Positions 7,784-16,451 are shown, counted from the first letter of the stretch. The stretch: 64,000 nt of DNA from Pseudogemmobacter faecipullorum (GCF_020539525.1 NZ_JACDXX010000018.1:1-64000); one strand, 5' to 3'. The notes: generated by a model from the letters alone, not told the origin. Numbers and translations: made by a program.

Positions 7784-9042
7784 GTAGCCCAGTCTGGCAG
7801 GATGTCAGTTCGTATAGGATCTCCTCGAAGGTCTGCTCGGTAGACCTCGGGAAAGTAGGACATCGCTTCTGAAATGGTCGGGTCTACGACACTGAGCTGG
7901 GGATTCCTCAAAGCATCTCTCATTTTATTCCAGACTGTTGCGCGTATTTGGCCGAATGCACGAGTTCTCGTCAGCATGTCATTGATAATCTGTGCGCGGC
8001 ACTGACCGTCTTGAGAGTTCAGGTAGGCGTTTAAGAGTCCCGTGATGTTCTCCTGCTTGTTCAAAAAGTTCGCCCATCTGCCGTCTGCCTCTGCCCATAT
8101 CGAGAACATAACTCGCAGAAGCCGGTCGAAATCGCTGTCACGCTCACCGGTCACAGGGTGAAGTATAGCGGACGACCAGTTGCTCTTGGTCCTGATCAGC
8201 TCACCGATCAGGCTTTCTCGCCTCAGTGAGGCCTCTCGGAACACCGCAGGTGTTGCCACGTCCTTCAATAGGGGATGGCGGTCTGATCGATATTCAAGAT
8301 CGTCGAGGCTAATAAGCCTTCGCTCCATCCCAGTGTCTGCTTGCCAAGCCGCCCAAAGGCAGAGTGTTTGGCGTTCCAGTGAGGCCGCCACAGCGCTGTC
8401 GTCGAGGACGAAAAGATCCCCCCCTGCCTATTGTGCGATATCAGCGGTGAATGCACGAGCGACACGATCGAAGGTATACCACGGAACTAACCAAATAAGG
8501 TGAATGCCCTGGGAGAGATAATACTTGCTACGGGCGACCACCTCCGTCGCCAAACTCGGTGCGAGCTGCACCTCGACAGCAAATTTCCCTAGACCGTCGA
8601 GGTTGAACCTCACATCTGGCCATCTGCCCCTGCCTGCGCCGTTAGGAGGAAGGTAGCCATCGACGACACCGGATCCTAGCTCATATCGAGGATCTAGGCT
8701 GATCAGCTCCAACACCTGATTGCACATGCTCTTGTGGAGAGGTGATTCCTGATTCCCGGCGTAGATTGATGCCCTTACATCGTCCGGATTACGGCCCCCA
8801 TCTTCGCCCCATGGGCAGGACAGACCACCTCCCTTGTAATGAGCGAAGTGTGGGCTGCGCTCAGTAGATGTGGCAGCCTTGACATGCGCCGGTTCATTGC
8901 ATCCAAGGCAAAATGCCAAAGGCTCGGGCCTGGCGTGATTGATCCTGGTTCGAATGTCTTGCCAGTCTTGGCTCTGCAAGCCCGCCTGCCTGACCTCGTC
9001 GTAAACGCCAAGTCCGAGCACACGCGCTTTCCTAACTGGCAT
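7780..9042 (-). pseudogene. CoiA/DUF6035-like protein gene interrupted by an in-frame TAG
   Basis: A 420-codon frame broken by one in-frame amber codon at 8428-8430; both halves are in the same phase and the sequence after the stop (GGDLFVLDDSAVAASLERQ) reads as ordinary protein. The N-terminal half has a zinc-finger-like FCLGCNEPAHVK, the HFAHY motif, and a CoiA-like nuclease core: RWPDVRF followed by KFAVEVQLAP, a PD...E-x-Q arrangement, then SKYYLSQGIHLIWLV. CoiA/DUF6035 proteins are competence- and defence-associated and are suspected nucleases. The ATG at 9042 has GGGAAG upstream. Either the gene is freshly inactivated, leaving a 204-residue protein carrying the nuclease core, or the stop is read through or is a sequencing error. 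It lies 69 bp downstream of the Gabija helicase. Confidence 0.7.
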
Positions 9043-9111
9043 TTTCTTCCCTTCATCAAGGCCATAAGAGAGTTCAGCAGAGGAGCTCAGCCTACTGCAA
9101 GGACTACGTAA

Positions 9112-10887
9112 TTATCCAAGGCCGGCCTCCACGATGAAGGGGGTCGGCTTATTTCTCCAGTGAGACTGATCAGAAGCAACGACGAGGACGCGTTTAGCCC
9201 GGGTTAGCCCAACATAAAACAGCCGCCGTGCTTCGTCATAGGCCTCTTGCGTCGATGTCGAGAAATGCGGGATACTGCCGTTGTTCATGCAAATCAGAGC
9301 GACACCATCAAATTCCCGCCCCTTGGAATTGTGTAGCGTAATTAGCTTTAGCGCATGTTCTGGATTGGCGAACAGGCCCATATCGGAGATGAGTAGGTTC
9401 GCTAGATCGACTTTGTTGGCCTGCATATCCGAAAGCATCTCCTCCGCCGAATCGATCAACGACTGTTTGGCGGCACCAGGCAGCCATTCTTCGCGTTCGA
9501 GATAATTTCCGGCCGAGCGGGCGATGGCGCGCAGCCAAGCGGCACCGCCGAGGTGGCGCTCGGCGAGTTCGCGAGCGAGGTAGATCAGACCAAGCGCGAC
9601 CCGGCGCCCCTGATAACTGAACATGTCGTAACGCGAGTTTCCAGTGAGGTCACCGATCAGGCGAAACAGCGCCCGCTCGACACCTGGCAGTCCGATGTAG
9701 TTGCCAGCCTCGGCGCATGCCCCGAGCTGCTCGGCAAGTCCAGCGAGCAGTCGGCGTCGCCTATAGGGTCGGGCGCCCGGACCAAACACCGGCACATCGA
9801 ATTCGCGAAGGGCACGGGCTACAGGGATGAGATGCGTCCACCATGGCGCGAGGATTGCGGCCTTCCCGAGAGGGATGCCGGCGTTCTGTAGGCTGGGCAG
9901 GAAGTGATCTGTGATGGCATCGATCGGCCGACCGACATTGACGTAGTTCACCTGGGCCGGGAACTGAGCCGCATTGCCCGCCGACTGCATCCCCGGAACA
10001 GTCGGGATGAGAGTCGCTGCAGTAGTGACGATCGCCGGCCCGCATCGGAAATTGCCGGTCAATGCTATATCGCGGTGCGCATTGATCTGGTCGCCGAACT
10101 GCTCTGCCAGTTCGGGGCGGGCGCCGGCAAAGCGCATGATCGACTGGTTTTGGTCGCCCACAAGGAAGAAGCGGGTTTGGAGGAAACGCTGGAGTGCCCC
10201 GAAGATGGCAATCTGAATATCAGTGGTATCCTGAAATTCGTCGATTAGCAGCCACTCGAAGCGGCTCGCTATGCCGCGTCCCACGAACGGGTGCTGCTCG
10301 AGGATTTTCCACGAGTAGTAGAGGATCATCGCAAAATCGAGATAGCCGTGGGCGCGCACCCTATCCCAATATAGAAGAGCAGAATCGGTAGTGACGATCC
10401 CAGTCTCGATTCCTTGGCCGCAAGGATGGCCACTCACATCGATACGCAGTGATTCATAGTCATCGAAAACCTGGCCCGCGGGCTTGCGCCCGAAGGCGTC
10501 CTCCACGGCCGTGACGATTTGCTCGAACAGACTGTTCTCGCGGGAGAGCACTTGGAAGCGGGTCGGCACCTCGGGAATAAGCCAACCGTAGGGACGCAGG
10601 ATGAATTGCAGGCAGAAGGCGTGGATCGTAGATATTTCGCAGCGATCAGTGATCGCGTTGTTGCCATATGTGCGCAGCCGGGCTTCGATCTCGTCGACCG
10701 CAGCGTTGGTATAGGTGATGCATCCGATGAACTGTGGCGTGCGGACTAGTTGATCCGCCAAGGTCAGCAGCTTGGCGAGGATGACGCGCGTCTTGCCACT
10801 ACCAGGACAGGCAGTCAGTAGAAGATTACCGTCATGGTCGACCGCTTCGCGCTGTTCTGGAGTCAATGGGATCATTCGGTAAGCCAT
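9112..10887 (-). CDS. gajB: Gabija protein GajB, UvrD/Rep-like helicase
   Basis: A 591-residue superfamily 1A helicase. Walker A is TACPGSGKT at about residues 25-33; motif II is LLIDEFQDT near residue 215, followed by FLVGDQNQSI (motif III), and the C-terminal lobe has TLHNSKGREFDGV and a conserved FYVGLTRAKR. It is shorter than UvrD (about 720 aa), as GajB proteins are. The start overlaps the end of the OLD-family gene by 16 bp. In Gabija, GajB senses DNA ends or processed DNA and works with GajA to block phage replication. Pairing with an adjacent OLD nuclease makes this identification strong. Confidence 0.9.
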   Translation of the reverse strand: MAYRMIPLTPEQREAVDHDGNLLLTACPGSGKTRVILAKLLTLADQLVRTPQFIGCITYTNAAVDEIEARLRTYGNNAITDRCEISTIHAFCLQFILRPYGWLIPEVPTRFQVLSRENSLFEQIVTAVEDAFGRKPAGQVFDDYESLRIDVSGHPCGQGIETGIVTTDSALLYWDRVRAHGYLDFAMILYYSWKILEQHPFVGRGIASRFEWLLIDEFQDTTDIQIAIFGALQRFLQTRFFLVGDQNQSIMRFAGARPELAEQFGDQINAHRDIALTGNFRCGPAIVTTAATLIPTVPGMQSAGNAAQFPAQVNYVNVGRPIDAITDHFLPSLQNAGIPLGKAAILAPWWTHLIPVARALREFDVPVFGPGARPYRRRRLLAGLAEQLGACAEAGNYIGLPGVERALFRLIGDLTGNSRYDMFSYQGRRVALGLIYLARELAERHLGGAAWLRAIARSAGNYLEREEWLPGAAKQSLIDSAEEMLSDMQANKVDLANLLISDMGLFANPEHALKLITLHNSKGREFDGVALICMNNGSIPHFSTSTQEAYDEARRLFYVGLTRAKRVLVVASDQSHWRNKPTPFIVEAGLG

Positions 10888-12686
10888 TCATAGGCGTGCT
10901 CAATGTATACGGGCAGGTCGGTAGCGAGGTGGGCATAGCGGGCTGCGATCTGCGCGAAGCGGGCTTTGCCAAATCGCTTGGCGGTATTGAGTGTGATGCG
11001 GCCAAGTTCAACACGCAGAGCAACTTCGTCGTCCAGGTCCATTTCACCACGAGTGAGAGCGGCAAGGCCGCCCTCCATCTGCGCGAGAATCTGCGGAGCA
11101 CCGAGAGCGCGCACGGTTTCGATCAGCATGGGTAAACGCCCCACCGATACGAGTTCGAGCTCAAAAGTAGTTGCGCCTAAGAATATCGACACGAATTCGC
11201 CTTCCAACGCCACTAGATCTGGGGCATCGGTTTCCGGGTCGAAGTCCTCGGCATCGGATGGCTTCATGTCGGCATCGGCCACAATGGCGCATTTCTTCTC
11301 AAGCGAGCCAGCGCGGAAAAGCTTGGCGTATACGTCAAAATGAACGCCGTGGATCGCGATAACTGAGATTCCTAGCCGCTCGAGCTTCACGCCATACACC
11401 TGCTCGATTAACGCAGGGACGAGGAACATCTCGGCCGGGCCTTCGACCAGCATAACTTTGCGAGCGTAAAGCAATGCACTCTTGGTTGCATCGAGATAGC
11501 GTTCGAGATCTGCAATCTCTGGCGTCGTCAACGTCGCGTTGAGCGCCAGATTCCCCGCTGCGATGGTCGCGTCGTCGCGTTTAGTGAGAGACACAATGCT
11601 ACTCAGCGGCACCTGCGACGTCACCTGGGTGCTGTGACTGGTAAGGATGGTCTGCACACCAATCGCGCGTAACGCCGCGATCAGTGAGAATTGTAGCTGT
11701 GGATGGAGATGCGCTTCTGGCTCCTCGATCAGGATCAACTGTCCGGCCGAGCGGTTGAGTGCGATCCTCCTTTGGAGATATTCCATCAAGATAGCGATGT
11801 AGAGGATGTTGTTCATGCCGAGGCCGTTGCGACCGGGTTCAAAGGCGGTGAGCGACAGGTCCGACAGAATGATCTTCAGGTTCCGGATGATTGCGCGGAA
11901 TGTGGCGGCGGAAAGACCAAGCGTTGCATCCATCTCGAAGGCGGGGCCGGACACATCCTTGAACCGAGCGTCGATCGCTGCAGCAATCTCGGCGATGGTC
12001 GCCGAGCGCGCGATCGCCTGATTGGCCTCGTCGAGGATCGCAATCAACTCGTCCTGTTCAGTCACATCGATCTCGAAGGCTTCGATCAAGCGGATGAGCG
12101 GTGACTGGCGAGGATTGCGCAAGTCATTCTCAACATCGCGGAGTGCAGGCAGGTGAACTAGAAGGTAGGATTGTAGATCCGCGAACCGCACCGACTCGCC
12201 GATTCCTTCCTCATCCCAAGCAATTTCGGTTAGGTCGATGGCCGGGTTTCCACCACCGCGTATTTCCCACTGATAGTCCTCAAGAGTTAACGTACCGGGG
12301 GTGATGTCACCACTGCGGAGCTGCTCCCGGACGGACGGGCGCGGCCGGAAGCGATAGAAAATGCGTGCTCGATCTGGAGCGGTCTTCCATGTGCTGACCA
12401 GTGCCTCTTCGTTCACCCGCCCCTCGAAGCCGGTCAGTTCAATGCCGATCAGAACCTGGCTCGGATTGGAGATGTCGACTGCGGAGTGGATATCCTCGCG
12501 CAGGAGCGCTCGGAAAGTCGATGGCAGCATATTGTCCAGGCAGATCTGGATTGCGCGAAGGATTGCAGTCTTGCCAGTATTATTTTCTCCGATGATGCAG
12601 CATAGATCATCTGCGACATTCACGTCGAGTGACGCGAACGTGCGAAAATTCTGAATCACGATTCGAGCTACCCGCATCATCTCCAC
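10872..12686 (-). CDS. gajA: Gabija protein GajA, OLD-family ATPase/TOPRIM nuclease
   Basis: A 604-residue OLD-family endonuclease. The ABC-type ATPase half shows IIGENNTGKT (Walker A, about residues 31-40), an ABC-like region, and LILIEEPEAHLHPQLQ (Walker B and D-loop) followed by TILTSHSTQV. The TOPRIM half begins with VMLVEGPAEMFLVPALIE, carrying the catalytic Glu, and has AIVADADMKPSD with the DxD metal site. GajA nicks or cuts DNA when nucleotide levels fall during infection. Translation may start at the GTG at 12686 or at the ATGs 6-9 bp later. It is the first gene of a two-gene operon with gajB, which together constitute a complete Gabija system. Confidence 0.9.
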   Translation of the reverse strand: MEMMRVARIVIQNFRTFASLDVNVADDLCCIIGENNTGKTAILRAIQICLDNMLPSTFRALLREDIHSAVDISNPSQVLIGIELTGFEGRVNEEALVSTWKTAPDRARIFYRFRPRPSVREQLRSGDITPGTLTLEDYQWEIRGGGNPAIDLTEIAWDEEGIGESVRFADLQSYLLVHLPALRDVENDLRNPRQSPLIRLIEAFEIDVTEQDELIAILDEANQAIARSATIAEIAAAIDARFKDVSGPAFEMDATLGLSAATFRAIIRNLKIILSDLSLTAFEPGRNGLGMNNILYIAILMEYLQRRIALNRSAGQLILIEEPEAHLHPQLQFSLIAALRAIGVQTILTSHSTQVTSQVPLSSIVSLTKRDDATIAAGNLALNATLTTPEIADLERYLDATKSALLYARKVMLVEGPAEMFLVPALIEQVYGVKLERLGISVIAIHGVHFDVYAKLFRAGSLEKKCAIVADADMKPSDAEDFDPETDAPDLVALEGEFVSIFLGATTFELELVSVGRLPMLIETVRALGAPQILAQMEGGLAALTRGEMDLDDEVALRVELGRITLNTAKRFGKARFAQIAARYAHLATDLPVYIEHAYEWLTE

Positions 12687-13152
12687 CAGACTTTTGAGCA
12701 GCTAGATGATGCTGCGATATGTGATTGATCTGAGAGCGCCATCAAGACAAGGGCACTTGCCCAATTTCCAACGAATCGGGACACTTCCAAGATACTCTGC
12801 CCACTCTGCAAAAGAACTTGATCTACTACAATGTGAGGCTCATTTGGCATGAGCGGGGCGTCCGATCTTAGGCTTTCGCGCGATCGTTCTGCCTCACTGC
12901 CATCACACTGCTTTGCGCCCTCACGGTAGATCCCGCTGCGATCTCTCTGCGGTCCGCCGGAACGTCTGCTTCCATAAGGTTGCTGCTACCGCCTTGCTGC
13001 GCCGCCGTCAGGCCGGTGTCCGCCCTTTTTAGCGGTCACAGTTGCTGAACTCTGCTGACAAAACGTCTGGAACATGGGGTTACTGCCGACGTGCGACATT
13101 GATATCTCAGCGGGAAGGTCACTGCGGACGAAACCCGAGACGCGGATTTGTC
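12687..13152. other. Intergenic region between Gabija and the transfer block
   Basis: About 466 bp without a convincing gene on either strand. It should contain the gajA promoter. The base composition changes from slightly AT-rich near 12700-12850 to backbone-like beyond 12900, so the junction of the defence insertion with the conjugative backbone probably lies here. I found no clear repeat or attachment site. Confidence 0.45.
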
Positions 13153-13989
13153 TCATCGCTGGATTACTCCTTTAGCCACTGCCATTCCGTGCACAGCCAG
13201 CTGTGCCTGGAACACTGAACAGCCGAACCTGCTGCGCAGATCGTCTACCCGCTCCTCATAGCGATCCACGCCGATTGTCCGTTTCAGGTCACTTTCGTGG
13301 AAGTATCGGTTGATGAACGGGGCTGGTGCCATCAGTCGCTGCAACTGAGCGGCTTCTGGCGAGACTGACGCGGCAGCTTGCGGAGGCGGCCCCTGTCGAA
13401 ACTCAGCACCGCTGCCTTTCCACTTCCGCATAAACCCCAGCAGATATCCCGCCGGCACAACCTCACGCCCACGCCGCCGATTGAACTCCCGGAAGCGATC
13501 CCAGATGTGTCGACTGTCGGCCGCGCGGCAGGGCAGGGCGGCCTTTGCCTTCCCGATCAGCGCCAGCCACCGCGCCGCCGTTTCCGGCTTTTCACGATCC
13601 ACCATGATTGTTCCATGAAATACATTTTTGTTTGAATCTCTTATATAAGGCGAGATGTCAGCTGTGGTTGACACGTCATCGTCGAGATCCGGTTCATCGC
13701 AGCACCCGAACCGGAAGAGCCAGGGCGCGAACCTGCCCTTGCCGCGATGGCGCAGAAGCCGCAGCCCGGAAGTGGCCAGCTCCGTCAGCAGGCTGTGCAG
13801 ATGCTGGCGCGAGACCTCCATCCGTTCAGCGAGGTCGCTCAGGGTGAATGCGGCGCTGCCATGGGGCAGGCCATTGTAGCCTTCCTTCCAGGCGACGCCG
13901 TCGAGGATCAGTGTCGCAAGCTTGTGTGCGGCGCAGGAGAGGTTTGTGTGGGTGATGCGGCGAAGGATGGCGCCAGTGGTGAGTTCCAT
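13153..13989 (-). CDS. Helix-turn-helix protein of the transfer region
   Basis: A 278-residue protein. Residues about 50-75 form a winged-HTH-like segment (FTLSDLAERMEVSRQHLHSLL), followed by GLRLLRHRGKGRFAPWLFRF. The rest is Arg-rich and has no family that I recognise. The length and HTH position resemble plasmid regulators or replication-linked proteins found next to alphaproteobacterial VirB clusters. Its upstream region carries a motif shared with the promoter of the exported protein at 14886 and with the virB promoter (14026-14051), so it may regulate or be co-regulated with the transfer genes. The function is an inference from position. Confidence 0.7.
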   Translation of the reverse strand: MELTTGAILRRITHTNLSCAAHKLATLILDGVAWKEGYNGLPHGSAAFTLSDLAERMEVSRQHLHSLLTELATSGLRLLRHRGKGRFAPWLFRFGCCDEPDLDDDVSTTADISPYIRDSNKNVFHGTIMVDREKPETAARWLALIGKAKAALPCRAADSRHIWDRFREFNRRRGREVVPAGYLLGFMRKWKGSGAEFRQGPPPQAAASVSPEAAQLQRLMAPAPFINRYFHESDLKRTIGVDRYEERVDDLRSRFGCSVFQAQLAVHGMAVAKGVIQR

Positions 13990-14025
13990 GATCGTCGTCT
14001 CCGATACGACGCGCCAGGATCACAG

Positions 14026-14051
14026 CAATACATCACCATCGCATGCAATAT
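14026..14051 (-). promoter_or_regulatory. Shared promoter/operator motif, copy 1
   Basis: On the minus strand, upstream of the HTH gene, ATATTGCAT is followed by GATGGTGATGTATTG. It aligns with copies at 14920-14945 and 15361-15384, all within about 90 bp upstream of a start codon. The right part (GTATTG) could be a -10 element and the left part an operator or -35 region. Confidence 0.45.
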
Positions 14052-14070
14052 GACATTATTGGTTGCGCAA

Positions 14071-14119
14071 CCTCAAAGGATGGGTTAGAACACTCTGGCT
14101 AGGTGAGTGTTCTTTGAGG
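14071..14119. repeat. Nested interrupted palindrome
   Basis: CCTCAAAG (14071-14078) and GAACACTC (14088-14095) are mirrored by GAGTGTTC (14105-14112) and CTTTGAGG (14112-14119), giving two concentric inverted repeats around a 9-nt centre. It lies just upstream of the HTH gene's promoter region and may be a binding site for a dimeric regulator, or the 5' hairpin of a small plus-strand RNA ending at the terminator at 14186-14218. Confidence 0.5.
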
Positions 14120-14185
14120 TTTTGGTGTTGGACCTTTGGTCTGGCGTCGTCTTCAAAAAGGGGATCGAACGTCCCCGACACAGAG

Positions 14186-14218
14186 AGCCGCTGGAGCCGC
14201 AAGGCTCCGGCGGCTTTT
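14186..14218 (+). terminator. Rho-independent terminator (plus strand)
   Basis: AGCCGC-T-GGAGCC, a GCAA loop, then GGCTCC-G-GCGGCT and a run of T. The two 6-bp stems are perfect apart from one central pair. The T-run is on the plus strand, yet no plus-strand protein gene ends here, so a short non-coding transcript from the 14050-14120 region is possible. It may also act on the minus-strand gene that ends at 14218. Confidence 0.6.
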
Positions 14219-14886
14219 CAATAGCGGACCTCTTCCGATCCATAGTTCCCGGCATGGTCACGCCAATCCACGAAGACCGAGCGCCAGGAATAGCTGCGGC
14301 AATGCTCCGGCACCGCGAGATCAGATGCCTCCGGGACAGCGGCCACCGAGGATCTGGCCCAACCGTAGTCGCCTTGCGTGCCATAGGAGCCGAGACGGGT
14401 GGAATCGCTGCGAATGCAGTCGCCATCGCGGTTTTGATGCTGGCTGAACTGGATGTGATAAACCCGGATGCTGCGCACGAAGTCGAAAGCATCGCCGGAG
14501 ATGTCGATATCGGCCTGCTCCAGGGCCTGCGCGAGGGTCAGACCCGGCACGTCGATAGGGATGGGCAGGGTACTTTCAAGCGGCTCGCGGAACGCAATGT
14601 CATAGAGCCGCTCCATCGGGCTGAGCGGCGCATCGCCACCGAGGGATGCGCCCATCGGGCAGCGCCAGATCTGCAGCGGTGGCTCGACCGGCCAGGGCGT
14701 GATGCGGCGAATGAACTCGGCGCGGGCCCGCGCGCAGGGGACAGAGGCTGGCCATCCGCCGGCGAGGCACAGAAGGATGGCGCAGTCGATCTGGTAGGTC
14801 TGTGCCTGGACGGAGGAAGGGCTCGAGACTGCGGCGGTCAGGGCCAGAGAGGCTGTCAAAACGGTGGTTCGAAGGGCAGGGGACAT
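14218..14886 (-). CDS. Exported hypothetical protein of the transfer region
   Basis: A 222-residue protein with a Sec signal peptide (about 29 residues; cleavage likely after SVQAQ). The mature part has several Cys (CAILLCLAGG, CPMG, CIRSD, EHCRSYSW) that could form periplasmic disulfides, and conserved Trp/Tyr-rich motifs such as QIWRCPMGASLGG. I do not recognise a named family; similar proteins accompany alphaproteobacterial VirB clusters. It is transcribed divergently from the VirB operon together with its neighbour at 14989. The inferred location is the periplasm or cell surface, perhaps as a transfer accessory or surface-exclusion factor. Confidence 0.7.
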   Translation of the reverse strand: MSPALRTTVLTASLALTAAVSSPSSVQAQTYQIDCAILLCLAGGWPASVPCARARAEFIRRITPWPVEPPLQIWRCPMGASLGGDAPLSPMERLYDIAFREPLESTLPIPIDVPGLTLAQALEQADIDISGDAFDFVRSIRVYHIQFSQHQNRDGDCIRSDSTRLGSYGTQGDYGWARSSVAAVPEASDLAVPEHCRSYSWRSVFVDWRDHAGNYGSEEVRY

Positions 14887-14919
14887 GGAGGCGACTCGCT
14901 CAGTTACCCCCTATCGCTA

Positions 14920-14945
14920 CGATACACCACTATTGAATGCAATAT
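14920..14945 (-). promoter_or_regulatory. Shared promoter/operator motif, copy 2
   Basis: On the minus strand ATATTGCATTCAATA is followed by GTGGTGTATCG, 34 bp upstream of the start at 14886. It matches copy 1 at most positions and copy 3 at the core CAATARTGGTGTA. Confidence 0.45.
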
Positions 14946-14988
14946 TCTTGCATTGCTTATCGCATGGCTGACGCGTCCGATCTTCGGC

Positions 14989-15264
14989 TCAGTGTCCCAC
15001 CACGCTCTGGAAACGCCCGTAATCCTGACTGACCTCCTGTGCCTCGGAGAAGGCCCGGGCACGCTCGGCATCGAGGCAGCGGAAATACTCCTGCACCGCG
15101 GAGATGTAGCCCTCGAAGTCCTCCCGGATCAGATCGGCATAGGCCCGTACATCGGCCGGGTCGCTTGGCAACCATGGCCGTTCAGGGGGATCGCATGATG
15201 CTAAGGCGGCGGAGCAACTCACCATGATCGCGACAAGGCAGGATATCAGGCGCAGCTTCACCAT
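14989..15264 (-). CDS. Small exported hypothetical protein
   Basis: A 91-residue protein with a signal peptide (MVKLRLISCLVAIMVSCSAALA) whose SCSAALASC end could be either a signal peptidase I site or a poor lipobox. The mature part is about 68 residues, acidic, with helices containing IREDFEGYISAVQEYFRCLD. No family recognised. It lies between the exported protein at 14218 and the divergent VirB operon, as commonly seen for small periplasmic proteins of conjugative elements. Confidence 0.65.
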   Translation of the reverse strand: MVKLRLISCLVAIMVSCSAALASCDPPERPWLPSDPADVRAYADLIREDFEGYISAVQEYFRCLDAERARAFSEAQEVSQDYGRFQSVVGH

Positions 15265-15360
15265 GTTTCGGACGAGGCCCCGTCATTGCTTTGATTTGCC
15301 ACAGTCTTGGGCTATCCACCTTTATGGAGCGATGATCTGCCGTCAAGGCATCAAATAATC

Positions 15361-15384
15361 ATTGCCATCAATAATGGTGTAATG
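15361..15384 (+). promoter_or_regulatory. Shared promoter/operator motif, copy 3 (virB promoter region)
   Basis: ATTGCCATCAATAATGG followed by TGTAATG, on the plus strand about 70 bp upstream of the first gene of the VirB operon. The core CAATAATGGTGTAA matches the minus-strand copy at 14920-14945. Confidence 0.45.
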
Positions 15385-15451
15385 CTACGGCTATGGTGAT
15401 TTGATTCCCCATGGCCTGACCCATTCTATGGAGAGGAGCCGCGGGGAGACC

Positions 15452-15787
15452 ATGTTAGAAGACGCCCCGAATGTGGTTACAGAAGACGGATTGCGACAGC
15501 TGCTCGCCCAGGGCTATTCGGCCGAAGTGGTCTGTCGGACCGCGGCCGAGAAGCGCCTCAACGCCTGGTACGGCTCCTGGTATGTGCGGGCCATCGGCCC
15601 TTCGGGCGGCGATGAGAAGATCGTCGTCACCAGCCGCAATTACATCAAGGCGCGCGAGTTCAAGACCGTCTCCGGGCTTGTCAGCTTCCTTTCGGATATC
15701 GGAATGCGCACGGCGCATATTCCGCTCGAAGAAGGGGGACGTTCTCTCCACCAACTGCCAGAGCCCACGCCCGCGCAGCAGGGCTGA
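15452..15787 (+). CDS. Hypothetical cytoplasmic protein, first gene of the VirB operon
   Basis: A 111-residue protein with the ATG at 15452, preceded by GGGGAG; a longer frame from 15401 is possible but has a weaker site. It contains DGLRQLLAQGYSAEVVCRTAAEKRLN, a Trp/Tyr-rich WYGSWYVRAIG stretch and REFKTVSGLVSFLSDIG. There is no signal peptide. No family recognised. Position suggests a regulator or cytoplasmic accessory factor of the transfer operon. Confidence 0.65.
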   Translation: MLEDAPNVVTEDGLRQLLAQGYSAEVVCRTAAEKRLNAWYGSWYVRAIGPSGGDEKIVVTSRNYIKAREFKTVSGLVSFLSDIGMRTAHIPLEEGGRSLHQLPEPTPAQQG

Positions 15788-16451
15788 GGCTTCATCCCTT
15801 CTTCTGGCCCTCTGCGTCCTTGCCGCGTTCGCTCCGGCTGGCGCGAATGCAGAGGGCTTTGTCTTTCGGGTGGCGCTGGACGGCCAACTGGCCACGGTGT
15901 CATCCGATACTGGCTTCATGCGCCAGTTCGGCGCCGACACGCCGGAGCGGCTCTTCCTCTTCTCAACACCGCGGGATGATGGTGACACTGGTGCCAGTGA
16001 CGCCGCGCCTCGGCCCGCCTCCGCCAGTCCCGAGATCCTGCAAGGCATAGAAGACACCGCGCTGCGCTACGGTGGCCATGCCGCGCTGAGGCGGGCGGGG
16101 CTGTCTGTTACCGACTGGGCACTCTTCTATCGGGCAAATATCGAGGTCGAGAGCGCCTATAACCCGGCGGCCCTGAGCCATGCCGGTGCAATCGGCCTTG
16201 GCCAGCTGATGCCCGATACCGCCAGCTTTCTCGGGGTCGATCCGAACGACTGGCGGCAGAATCTCGATGGATCGGCCCGTTATCTCCTCCTGATGCTCGA
16301 GACCTTCGGCACGCCGGAACTGGCGCTTGCCGCCTATAACGCCGGACCCGAGGCCGTCAGCCGCCACGGTGGCATCCCCCCTTACGTTGAGACCCAGGGC
16401 CATGTGGCCCGAGTGCAGGCCGTTTTTGCGCGGCTGAAAGGAACGAGTTGA
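15612..16451 (+). CDS. virB1: VirB1-like lytic transglycosylase
   Basis: SLT-fold murein transglycosylase that locally opens peptidoglycan for the secretion channel. The catalytic Glu is in NIEVESAYNPAAL, followed by GAIGLGQLMPDTASFLGV and ALAAYNAGPEAV, the family's diagnostic order. A hydrophobic signal sequence (SLLLALCVLAAFAPAGANA) begins near 15795, just after the upstream gene's stop, yet no ATG, GTG or TTG lies directly before it. The nearest ATG in frame is 15612, which would add about 60 residues overlapping the previous gene. The true start is therefore uncertain; a non-canonical codon near 15790 or reinitiation is possible. It overlaps virB2 by 4 bp. Confidence 0.8.
   Translation: MRRSSSPAAITSRRASSRPSPGLSASFRISECARRIFRSKKGDVLSTNCQSPRPRSRAEASSLLLALCVLAAFAPAGANAEGFVFRVALDGQLATVSSDTGFMRQFGADTPERLFLFSTPRDDGDTGASDAAPRPASASPEILQGIEDTALRYGGHAALRRAGLSVTDWALFYRANIEVESAYNPAALSHAGAIGLGQLMPDTASFLGVDPNDWRQNLDGSARYLLLMLETFGTPELALAAYNAGPEAVSRHGGIPPYVETQGHVARVQAVFARLKGTS

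Noticed and set aside
12687-13152. Attachment site or repeat at the Gabija/backbone junction
   Set aside because: No direct or inverted repeat of convincing length was found by eye; a self-alignment would be needed.
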